Source of the DNA: Gemmatimonadota bacterium
GTDB taxonomy: Bacteria; Gemmatimonadota; Gemmatimonadetes; Gemmatimonadales; GWC2-71-9
Length of the DNA: 20,258 nt
Assembly (NCBI GenBank): GCA_024640185.1
Contig: JAHEFN010000407.1
Location: 1 to 20,258, forward strand
Reading direction: 5' to 3'
Of the stretch, positions 7,251 through 14,244 are shown one piece after another. The notes under the pieces were generated by a model that saw only the letters and a program-made list of their open reading frames with translations, was not told where the DNA came from and did no database searches. The position numbers and the translations under genes are program-made. Each line of letters starts with the position of its first letter. Position 1 is the stretch's first letter.

Positions 7251-9074
7251 CTGAGCACGCCGCGGAAGCGCCCGCCGTCGCCGCGGCCGCTCCTCCGGCT
7301 CTGGCCCCGCGTCCGACCCTACCGCGGTGGCCTGGTCATCGCCGGCGTCGCCCTGGTGCTCTCCTCGACCCTGGCGCTGGCCTTCCCGCTGGCGGTCAAG
7401 TTCCTCCTCGATGCCGCCTTCGTGGCCGGCGACCGGCACCTCCTCGACCGGATCGCCCTGGGCCTCCTCGCCCTCTTCGCCACGACCGCGGTCCTCAACT
7501 ACATCCAGACCTACTGGCTCACGGCGACCGGCGAGCGGACCGTCGCCGCCCTCCGCCGCGAGCTCGTCAACAAGCTGCTGGAGATGTCGCCGGGGTTCTG
7601 GGTCCACCGCCGCACTGGCGAGCTCACCTCCCGGCTGACGGCCGACATCGGCCTGCTGCAGGGGATCCTCTCGCACCAGGCGGCCGATGCCGCCCGACAG
7701 TGCCTGGCGCTCACCGGCGGGGTCACCATCCTGACCCTGATGCAACCCAAGCTGATGCTCACCGCCCTCGGGGTGGTGCCGCTGGTCATCGGCTCGGCGA
7801 TGCTCTTTGGGAAGCGCCTCAAGCGAATCACCACGGGGGTCCAGGACCATCTCGCCGAGGCGACGGCGGTGGCCGAGGAGGCGTTCGCCGAGATCCGGCT
7901 GGTGCAGGGGTTCGCCCAGGAGCCGAGGGAGCGGGCCCGGTACGCCGACCGGATCGGTCGGGTGATCACCGCCGCCCTCCACCGGGCCCGGACCCGGGCA
8001 TTCTTCTTCGGGGCGATCACCTTCACCACCTTCTCGGGGGTGACCGCGGTGCTCTGGATGGGCGGGCGCCTGGTGCTCTCCGGGTCGCTCACCCCCGGCG
8101 AGATGGTCTCCTTCCTGCTCTACACCATCTCGATCGCCGCGGCGATCGGGGCGCTGGCCACCTTCTTCACCTCCTACCAGGAGGCGATCGGGGCTGCGGA
8201 GCGGGTCTTCGGCCTGCTCGAGATGGAGTCGACGGTGCAGGACCCGAGCGACCCGGTCGAGCTCGCCGCCAAGCCCCGCGGCGAGGTCGAGTTCCGGAAC
8301 GTGACCTTCCGCTACGCCTCGGCGGATCCCGGGGAGCCCCCCACCCTCGACGATGTCTCGTTCCGGATCCGGCCCGGCGAGGTGGTCGCGGTGGTGGGAC
8401 CATCGGGCGCCGGGAAGACCACCGTGGCCTCGCTGCTGCCGCGGTTCTGGGACGTCGAGCGCGGCGAGATCCTCCTCGACGGCATCGACATCCGCCGGCT
8501 CAGGCTCCGGGCCCTCCGGGAGGCGGTGGGAGTGGTCCCCCAGGACCCGACACTGCTCTCGGGGACGGTGCGCGAGAACATCGCCTACGCCCGCGGTGAC
8601 GCCCCCGACGCCGATGTGGAGGTCGCCGCCCGGATCGCCAATGCCCACGAGTTCATCGAGGCCCTCCCCGACGGCTACCACACCCGGGTGGGGGAGCGCG
8701 GGGTCCGGCTTTCGGGCGGCCAGCGGCAACGGATCGCCATCGCCCGGGCGGTGCTCAAGAACCCCGCCGTGCTGGTGCTCGACGAGGCCACCTCGTCCCT
8801 CGACACCGAGAGTGAGCGGCTGGTCGAGTTGGCCCTCGAGCGGCTGTTGAGCGGCCGGAGCACCCTGATCATCGCCCATCGCCTCTCGACGGTACAGCGG
8901 GCCGACCGCCTGGTGGTGCTCGACCAGGGGCGGGTCGTCGAAGAGGGGAGCCACGCCGAGCTGCTGCGGGCCGGGGGGATCTACGCCCGGCTCTTCCAGA
9001 TGCAGTTCCGCGACGACCAGGCGGTCACCGAGGCCCTCTCGGCGATGCGAGTGATCCGCGACGAGGGGCGCTAG
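7251..9074 (+). CDS. MsbA-like ABC exporter (fused membrane and ATPase domains), probable CTG start
   Basis: A 607-residue half-transporter: six membrane helices (about residues 25-320) and a nucleotide-binding domain with Walker A GPSGAGKT at 383-390, Q-loop Q431 in VVPQDP, signature LSGGQ at 487-491, Walker B LVLDEATSS with D511-E512, and switch H543 in IIAHRLST. It would work as a homodimer exporting lipids or hydrophobic compounds; substrate unknown. The start is unusual. The first ATG/GTG/TTG-type codon in frame is the GTG at 7356, inside helix one; the frame is open back to a stop at 7185 and codes for RLWPRVRPYRGGLVIAGVAL, a normal exporter N-terminus. CTG at 7251, one base after the ctaB stop and nine bases after GAGG (7238-7241), best fits. 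A database annotation starting at 7356 would be truncated by 35 residues. Its stop shares CTAG with the convergent gene. Confidence 0.88.
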   Translation: MSTPRKRPPSPRPLLRLWPRVRPYRGGLVIAGVALVLSSTLALAFPLAVKFLLDAAFVAGDRHLLDRIALGLLALFATTAVLNYIQTYWLTATGERTVAALRRELVNKLLEMSPGFWVHRRTGELTSRLTADIGLLQGILSHQAADAARQCLALTGGVTILTLMQPKLMLTALGVVPLVIGSAMLFGKRLKRITTGVQDHLAEATAVAEEAFAEIRLVQGFAQEPRERARYADRIGRVITAALHRARTRAFFFGAITFTTFSGVTAVLWMGGRLVLSGSLTPGEMVSFLLYTISIAAAIGALATFFTSYQEAIGAAERVFGLLEMESTVQDPSDPVELAAKPRGEVEFRNVTFRYASADPGEPPTLDDVSFRIRPGEVVAVVGPSGAGKTTVASLLPRFWDVERGEILLDGIDIRRLRLRALREAVGVVPQDPTLLSGTVRENIAYARGDAPDADVEVAARIANAHEFIEALPDGYHTRVGERGVRLSGGQRQRIAIARAVLKNPAVLVLDEATSSLDTESERLVELALERLLSGRSTLIIAHRLSTVQRADRLVVLDQGRVVEEGSHAELLRAGGIYARLFQMQFRDDQAVTEALSAMRVIRDEGR

Positions 9075-9988
9075 GGCCTGGTCCCGCCCCCATCGGCGAT
9101 GAACTTGATGCTGCCGTCGGGTTGCCGCTGCCAGAGGGTGAGGTAGGTCCTCCTCAGTTCTCGGGCCGGCTCCTCCTCGGTGGCGGGGAGGGTGATCGTG
9201 GCCTCCCCCGCCGTCCATCCCAGGGTGCCATCCTCCGACGCACCTGCCGCCACCGGTGCCCATCGCCACTCGGCACCATCGAGCCCCGAGACGGACCGGG
9301 AGATCTCGGCAGGACCGATGCTCACGAGTCCGGCCTCGTCGAATGTCACTCCGCCGGGGGCGGCCCAGTGGCCGAAGGCGCTGGAACCGCTGGCCCGAAA
9401 TGCGGAATCGGCAAAGGCGAGGTCGGCCACCGCGAATGGGCGGCCGCGACCCGAGGAGAGAAGCACCGGCTCACCCCCACGCGGAGCCTCGAGACCCTCC
9501 GGCCACCCCGGCACGCCATTCCCCAGGAGGTTCACCACCGCCAGGGCACCCAACCGCCAGGCGGTCTCGGTCCGGTGCCAGGCGGCCAGGTAGCGTCCAG
9601 TGGCCGGCCGCGTGGTATCCGGGTTGGCCCAGCGGGCGGTGCCCCAGGTGAGCACCGCAGAGCCGTCGTCACTGGCCAGCAGTCGAAGCGGCTTGAGGTC
9701 GAGTTCGGTGCCTGGGAGGATCCCCTGCGCGCCCAGCACCTGCCCGATCCGCTCCCTGCCCGTGACGATCGGAAGTCCCGGCCAGAGCAGTGCCGCATCG
9801 TCCAGGAAGTACCTGGGGAGGGCCTCCGCGAGCCCGTCACGGACGGCCACACCCCTGATGATCTCATGGGCCAGCAACACGACGTTGCGGGGAGTCGGGC
9901 CCCGACGTTGCGCCGCCACCGAACCCACGGGAACAACCGCCACAGCCACGAGGACGGCCGTGAATCGCAGGCACAGGGTTTCGAGCAT
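9071..9988 (-). CDS. Secreted protein with two NTF2/SnoaL-like domains
   Basis: The 305-residue product has a signal peptide (residues 1-26, cleavage likely after VAA before QRR). Two NTF2-like (SnoaL/DUF4440-type) units follow. Unit one spans about 40-155 and ends in YLAAWHRTETAWRLGALAVV; unit two spans about 184-301 and ends in YLTLWQRQPDGSIKFIADGG. These endings are the characteristic last strands of the cone-shaped fold. Such domains may be enzymes or small-ligand binders; no catalytic residues can be assigned, so function is unknown. A strong GAGGAGG precedes the ATG at four bases, and a 16-bp hairpin sits just above it. It is the last gene of the minus-strand series and overlaps the ABC exporter stop by four bases. 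Confidence 0.75.
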   Translation of the reverse strand: MLETLCLRFTAVLVAVAVVPVGSVAAQRRGPTPRNVVLLAHEIIRGVAVRDGLAEALPRYFLDDAALLWPGLPIVTGRERIGQVLGAQGILPGTELDLKPLRLLASDDGSAVLTWGTARWANPDTTRPATGRYLAAWHRTETAWRLGALAVVNLLGNGVPGWPEGLEAPRGGEPVLLSSGRGRPFAVADLAFADSAFRASGSSAFGHWAAPGGVTFDEAGLVSIGPAEISRSVSGLDGAEWRWAPVAAGASEDGTLGWTAGEATITLPATEEEPARELRRTYLTLWQRQPDGSIKFIADGGGTRP

Positions 9989-10007
9989 GGTTCCTCCTCA
10001 GGACGCA

Positions 10008-10045
10008 CCACACCCCCGACCGGAGGTGACCGATCGGGGGTGTGG
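10008..10045 (-). repeat. Strong intercistronic hairpin upstream of the NTF2-like gene
   Basis: On the given strand CCACACCCCCGA (10008-10019) is the exact reverse complement of TCGGGGGTGTGG (10034-10045). In the minus-strand RNA four more inner pairs, one of them G-U, extend the stem to 16 with a six-base loop. No T run follows. The stem ends about 20 bases before the downstream start, just above its ribosome binding site. It may be a terminator or 3' end stabiliser for the lipoprotein gene, or a translational control element. Confidence 0.6.
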
Positions 10046-10079
10046 CAGATGTTACCAGGTGTATCCTGCCACCGGAACG

Positions 10080-11441
10080 CTACCGAATGGTGATGAGCAG
10101 CTCACTCGGCGAGGCACCGGACCACTTTTCAGCGATGATCCAGTACGCGGTGCCGTTGGTGAGGGTGACGCCCGAATCGTGCTCCGGGTTGGCCCCGGTC
10201 AACTCCTGCACCACGGCAAAGTTGATGCCCTCGTCCGTGACCCAGAAATCCACGTCGGCGGAGTTGTTCCAGCCCATGGTCAGGTCACGGTCGCCGGTGC
10301 CGGTGACGTTGATCTTGTACCAGGAGGACGGGTGCGCGGCACCATCCCACCAGGCATCACCGAAGCTCGGCATGTCGGCGATGAACATCCCCGTGCCGGG
10401 CGCAGGCACCGCGAACACCGGCTGGCCCCCACCGTTGACCGGGGCGGTCCCGGTGCCCGGAAGCTGTGCGTAGCCCGAACCGGTGGTGATCGCAGCACTC
10501 GACGGCAGGTCGGAGAGCGAGATCGCCGGAAGCGAGGCAAGGTGCACGCCGGAGGCGACGCCGGTGGCCGCGGCCAGCCCGGTCGGGGCCAGGATGACCA
10601 TGCTCGTGCCATCAGCTGCCCGGGACATCACGAACGCCGGCTTGGTGTTGTACGTGATGGTGGCGCCGGCCTCGAAACGGAATCCGGTGGCGGTCACCGT
10701 AACGGTCTCGGTTGCCCCGATGTTCGTCTTGCTGTAGGCCAACGGGATCGACGTCACGGCTGGCACGGTGATCTCATTGGTGGTCTTGAGGGTGAACTCC
10801 CCGAGGTTGGCGGCGTAGTCCGCCGTCACATGGTCGACCGTCGCAAACCCCGTGGAGCCCGGGATCGGCACGAAGGTGATCGACTTGGCGGTGAGCTCGG
10901 TGATGACCGCCGCTCCGGTGTTGCCGAACGACACGGTCGAGGTCGTCGTGTTGAACGAGACGTCGCCCGGGGCCGTGATGGTGACCGGGTCACCGATCGC
11001 CGGCTCGGCAATGCTCAGCCCACCGACGTTGGTCGGCACCACGCGGACCGTGATGGTGGTCGAGAAGCTGCCGCTGGTGATGGTGAAGCTCGTCGAGACG
11101 TTGGTGTTGGCCGTGACGTAGAACCGCATCTGGCTCTGCACCTCGGGCGACTGCAGCGTCTTCTCGGGGTTGATGTTGTCGGGTCGGTAGTTCACGTCGC
11201 GCACGACCGTGATGCCCGCCCCGACGTTCGCGGCGGCAAAGGCGGCCGGCGTGGACTCGTTGCGGTCGTTGACCAGGCGGACGAGCAACTCCTCGGTCGC
11301 ACCCTGGTTGACGAACATCACCTGCGGTGATGCCTGGATGTGGGTGGGATCGCCACCGAAGTCCAGTGAGTAGTCGTTGGCGCAGGCGGAGGCCCCCAGG
11401 GCCACAATCAGACCCGCCATTCCACGAATCACTCGGTTCAT
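10080..11441 (-). CDS. Probable lipoprotein with Ig/IPT-like repeats and a PPC-type C-terminal domain
   Basis: The 453-residue product begins MNRVIRGMAGLIVALGASAC, a signal peptide ending in a possible lipobox with Cys20, though the minus-three residue is Ala rather than the usual Leu. After an N-terminal beta region there are two IPT/TIG-like stretches (about 140-215 and 240-320; for example ATETVTVTATGFRFEAGATI). Residues about 365-453 resemble a bacterial pre-peptidase C-terminal domain (WYKINVTGTGDRDLTMGWNN, then DVDFWVTDEG, then GTAYWIIAEKW). The composition is rich in Thr, Ser, Val and Gly, as in surface proteins. GAGGAG seven bases before the ATG at 11441 fixes the start; a start 57 bases upstream would spoil the signal peptide. 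No catalytic domain is present, so a structural, adhesive or binding role is more likely than a protease. The function is not recognised. Confidence 0.75.
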   Translation of the reverse strand: MNRVIRGMAGLIVALGASACANDYSLDFGGDPTHIQASPQVMFVNQGATEELLVRLVNDRNESTPAAFAAANVGAGITVVRDVNYRPDNINPEKTLQSPEVQSQMRFYVTANTNVSTSFTITSGSFSTTITVRVVPTNVGGLSIAEPAIGDPVTITAPGDVSFNTTTSTVSFGNTGAAVITELTAKSITFVPIPGSTGFATVDHVTADYAANLGEFTLKTTNEITVPAVTSIPLAYSKTNIGATETVTVTATGFRFEAGATITYNTKPAFVMSRAADGTSMVILAPTGLAAATGVASGVHLASLPAISLSDLPSSAAITTGSGYAQLPGTGTAPVNGGGQPVFAVPAPGTGMFIADMPSFGDAWWDGAAHPSSWYKINVTGTGDRDLTMGWNNSADVDFWVTDEGINFAVVQELTGANPEHDSGVTLTNGTAYWIIAEKWSGASPSELLITIR

Positions 11442-11463
11442 AGAGATGCTCCTCACCTGAAGG

Positions 11464-11483
11464 AAAAGGTGTCCACCGACACC
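11464..11483 (-). terminator. Short intrinsic-terminator-like hairpin after the GWxTD gene
   Basis: In the minus-strand transcript GGTGTC pairs with GACACC (11478-11483 and 11468-11473) around a four-base loop, followed directly by TTTT (11467-11464). The stem begins three bases after the stop codon. The stem is short and the T run only four long, so it is probably leaky and would allow some read-through to the lipoprotein gene. Confidence 0.5.
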
Positions 11484-11485
11484 GG

Positions 11486-12976
11486 TTAGTTGACGCACGT
11501 GATCGTGTTGATCCCGCTGTCGGGGTTGTTCGGATCGCTGCTCGTGGTCTGCAAGAACTGCTGTCCCAGGAAGGGCTCGATCGTCCGTCGCACCACCTGG
11601 GGCGTGATGATCTCACACCAGTTCGGCGCACTGGTCTCGAACTGGTCGTTGGTCTTGACCAGCGCGAAATTGCCGAAGTTGCTCCGGTCGGCGAAGATGT
11701 ACCACCGAAGCCGGCCCTGCGTATAGCGCCAGATCTCGAACGGCGGCGCACGGTCCCCCGAGGGGAACGGGTTCCGCTCATCCGGCTGGCCGTACTTGAC
11801 GAAGATCCGGCCCCGATCGGTCTTCCAACCCGGTCGGGCATTGCGGCCATCCTCGCCGAAGAGGCGCTCGGCCTCGTCGATGAGGTCGTAGAAGGCCATC
11901 CGGTACTCGTTGACCGCCGTGGTCGTGTCCTGGTCCCGCCGGGCCCAGAACTGGGTCAGGAACTGCCGCTTGGCGTTGACCGTGAGGGCACCGTCACCCT
12001 CCGCCTGGTAGACCTCGAGTTCCCCGCGGGAATCCGGAATCAGGTCCAGGGCTTCTGCCGCCCGGTCCAGGTCGTCCTCGCTGAGGGTCGCAAAATACGC
12101 CTCATCGATGCCCCTGGCCGCGTTCCGAGCCGCGATGCTGCGCGCCATCGCCGCCTCAAGGGAGCCGATCGCAAAGCCATCGGTCCGCTCCACCCGCTGG
12201 TTGCCGAGGGTGACGTTCGCCACCAGGGTGTAGTTCCCCTCGGGCAGCCCCTCCAGCGGGATCTGCGCCCGGATCACCCCACCACCGGCGGGGATGGTCT
12301 GGTCCACCGGCGGCAGGCGATAGATCACCGTGCCGTCCGTGGGATTGCGCACCTCCAGCCGGGTCGTCGCCGAGGTCTCCACGTCCGTGTAGGCCTCGAG
12401 GAGGAAGGCGAGATTCGGCTCCAGGGCATCGAGCGTCAGGTGCGGCGTCGTGACGAACCGGATGTTGCCGCGGGAAAATTCCCCCGGCATTGTCCCGGTG
12501 TCGCCGGGTGACGTGATCCGCATCTGCGAGGCCAGCAGCAGGTCCGACACAGCCGGCCGCTCGGTGAAGCCCCGGACCTCGGTCTCGGTCGAGGCCGTCC
12601 GACCGCTCATCGAGTCGCGCACGGTGACCTTGATCCGGATCGTCCCGACCGTCATCTGGCCGAGCCGCAGGATCTCCATCCCATACGCTTCCGGGATCCG
12701 GAACGACGCCGGAGCCGAGGACCACCACGGCGTCTCCGCATACAACCGGGCCCCATCCCCATCGAACACCTCGAGGGTGGTTTCCCAGACGATCCGGTCG
12801 CCCGTCGCCGTCGGCTCCGCCAGCATGTACGGCACCTGGAGGAAGGCCAACACCGACGTCCTTGCCGAATCGGGCGCGAAGAACCGAACCGCCTTCACCG
12901 CCAGTTGCGGCGGCGACTGCTGGATCGGGGCGCTCGCGAGAGCACCGAGGGCGAGGACAAGTGGCGAAAGCAGCAT
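11486..12976 (-). CDS. GWxTD domain-containing secreted protein
   Basis: The 496-residue product carries the motif GWKTDRGRIFVKYGQPDE at 383-400, which defines the GWxTD domain, with the expected upstream FWARRDQDTTTAVNE (343-357) and downstream FEIWRYTQGRLRWYIFADR. Residues 1-16 are a short signal peptide (LLSPLVLALGALASA before P). The middle (about 25-270) is beta-rich with repeated Ig-like strands. The biochemical role of GWxTD proteins is not established. They occur in Acidobacteria, Ignavibacteria, Gemmatimonadota and relatives, often beside outer-membrane genes, as here. The signal peptide lacks the usual basic residues if the ATG at 12976 is used; an in-frame CTG eight codons upstream would add TDRTTRT. 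No good ribosome binding site is seen for either start. The only two cysteines, near 453 and 494, could form a disulfide. Confidence 0.85.
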   Translation of the reverse strand: MLLSPLVLALGALASAPIQQSPPQLAVKAVRFFAPDSARTSVLAFLQVPYMLAEPTATGDRIVWETTLEVFDGDGARLYAETPWWSSAPASFRIPEAYGMEILRLGQMTVGTIRIKVTVRDSMSGRTASTETEVRGFTERPAVSDLLLASQMRITSPGDTGTMPGEFSRGNIRFVTTPHLTLDALEPNLAFLLEAYTDVETSATTRLEVRNPTDGTVIYRLPPVDQTIPAGGGVIRAQIPLEGLPEGNYTLVANVTLGNQRVERTDGFAIGSLEAAMARSIAARNAARGIDEAYFATLSEDDLDRAAEALDLIPDSRGELEVYQAEGDGALTVNAKRQFLTQFWARRDQDTTTAVNEYRMAFYDLIDEAERLFGEDGRNARPGWKTDRGRIFVKYGQPDERNPFPSGDRAPPFEIWRYTQGRLRWYIFADRSNFGNFALVKTNDQFETSAPNWCEIITPQVVRRTIEPFLGQQFLQTTSSDPNNPDSGINTITCVN

Positions 12977-13016
12977 CGTGCGTGTCGTTCTGTCTGTCAG
13001 GCCGTCCGGCAGGGGT

Positions 13017-13040
13017 CCCGAGTGGCCGAGGCCACCCGGG
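13017..13040 (-). repeat. Intercistronic hairpin between the PorV-like and GWxTD genes
   Basis: CCCGAGTGGCC (13017-13027) and GGCCACCCGGG (13030-13040) are complementary over 11 bases with one G-U type pair in the minus-strand RNA, and weaker pairing may extend outward. The two-base centre means the innermost pairs must open to make a loop. There is no T run after it. It begins ten bases after the stop of the PorV-like gene. Confidence 0.5.
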
Positions 13041-13049
13041 AGGCTCCCC

Positions 13050-14177
13050 TTACCAGCCGAGGCTGACGGTGAAGAAGTTGGTGTTGCCGAGGAGGCCGAG
13101 CTTCTTCCAGGCGTAGTCGAAGCCGATCGAGAAGGTCGGGGTCTGGTAGTTGAGCCCCCCGCCCACGGCGAGGCCCTGGCTCTTCTCGTCGGAGGTCTTC
13201 TGGTCCACGCCGACCCCGAAGAAGTCGGTCTTGTAGCTGTTGGCCGGCGTGGCCGACCAGCTGCCCCGCACCGCCAGGCCGAAGTTCGAGCCCCCGAGCT
13301 GCATCGCCGCCAGCTCGGCGCCGAAGCCGAAGCCCGCCTTGTTCGAGTTGGCCTGGTTGAACTCGCCCATCACCGTGACCCGCGAGTTGGCCGTCGACAC
13401 CATGTCGTAGGCCAGGCCCACCCGGAACACCGTCGGCAACGAGAAGCCCGTGGTCCGGTAGATCGCCGGCTGGAGCTCCTCGGTGATCGGATCCTCGCCG
13501 GGCAGCTCGTCCCGCGGCGCCTCGGTGCGGATCTTGTCGCCGTCGTACTTCATCTTCGTGCCGAGGTTCGACAGCGTGAACGCGAACCGGATCGCCTTGC
13601 CACTCAGGCTCGAGTGGAAGTGCGTGCCGAAGTCGACCGCGAACGCCGAGCCCGACGCCTGGCCGAGCTGGTCGAAGACCCCCTTGGCCGTGAAGCCGAC
13701 CGAGAACCGGTCGCTGAAGTTCCGGGCGAAGGTCACCGCCGCGAACGTCTCCGAGACGTCGTACACCTCACCGGTGCCTTCCGGCGTCTCCACCGTGTAC
13801 ACCGGCTGGTCCGAGAACCCGAAGGTGCCGAGCTGGAGGCCGAAGGCACTCGCGCCGCCGCCGAACGGGAACGCGATCGCGCCCCAGCTCAGCTTCGTGT
13901 CGGCGACATAGTCATACTGTGAAAACTGGGCGCCCGGGCGCGTCATCAGCGCCGTGGCCGCCGGGTTGGCATTGAGCCCTCCGACGTCCGTCGCCATGGC
14001 GACATACGATCCGCCCAGCGCGGTCCCCCGGGCATTGGCGCCCAGGAGCAGAAATTCCGCGGTGGTCGACCCGTAGGCCACGTTGTCGGCGACGTCCTGC
14101 TGGGCCGTGGCCACCGCCGGCACGAGGCCGAGGCTCACCAGCGCCAGGAGGAGTCGGGACGAGTAGCTGCAATTCAT
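13050..14177 (-). CDS. PorV/PorQ-family outer-membrane barrel protein
   Basis: The 375-residue product has a signal peptide (1-25, ending VATA before QQ) and then FLLLGANARGTALGGSYVAM followed by DVGGLNANPAATA, the N-terminal signature of the PorV/PorQ (FadL-like) family. The remainder alternates polar and hydrophobic residues as beta strands and ends FFTVSLGW, with the terminal aromatic residue typical of outer-membrane barrels. In type IX systems PorV binds cargo leaving the SprA pore and hands it to surface attachment; many genomes encode several paralogues of less certain role. Its position directly after a gene with a type IX-like sorting domain supports a role in that secretion. The ATG at 14177 has GGGAG at good spacing. 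It could instead be a small-molecule channel of the same fold; a specific PorV symbol is therefore not given. Confidence 0.85.
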   Translation of the reverse strand: MNCSYSSRLLLALVSLGLVPAVATAQQDVADNVAYGSTTAEFLLLGANARGTALGGSYVAMATDVGGLNANPAATALMTRPGAQFSQYDYVADTKLSWGAIAFPFGGGASAFGLQLGTFGFSDQPVYTVETPEGTGEVYDVSETFAAVTFARNFSDRFSVGFTAKGVFDQLGQASGSAFAVDFGTHFHSSLSGKAIRFAFTLSNLGTKMKYDGDKIRTEAPRDELPGEDPITEELQPAIYRTTGFSLPTVFRVGLAYDMVSTANSRVTVMGEFNQANSNKAGFGFGAELAAMQLGGSNFGLAVRGSWSATPANSYKTDFFGVGVDQKTSDEKSQGLAVGGGLNYQTPTFSIGFDYAWKKLGLLGNTNFFTVSLGW

Positions 14178-14197
14178 GCGTCGTTCTCCCTGAGGTG

Positions 14198-14236
14198 GAC
14201 GGGCGGGGGCAGCAGGGCCACCCCCGACCGCCCGTC
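14198..14236 (-). repeat. Strong intercistronic hairpin between the sorted protein and PorV-like genes
   Basis: GACGGGCGG (14198-14206) pairs perfectly with CCGCCCGTC (14228-14236); GGG (14207-14209) can continue the stem with CCC (14223-14225) across a two-base bulge. It starts about nine bases after the upstream stop and ends about 20 bases before the next ATG, just above its ribosome binding site. There is no T run, so it resembles the other gaps in this series more than a standard terminator. Confidence 0.58.
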
Positions 14237-14244
14237 GGCGTGGA

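Noticed and set aside
4568..7258. 896-codon minus-strand open frame across the permease and ctaB
   Set aside because: It crosses two well-supported genes and an intergenic region and has the composition of a frame shadow.
6957..9269. 770-codon minus-strand frame opposite ctaB and the ABC exporter
   Set aside because: Low-complexity Gly, His, Arg and Glu-rich shadow; the exporter motifs on the plus strand are unambiguous.
9600..11330. 576-codon plus-strand frame over the NTF2-like and lipoprotein genes
   Set aside because: It spans two minus-strand genes and their gap, with shadow-like composition.
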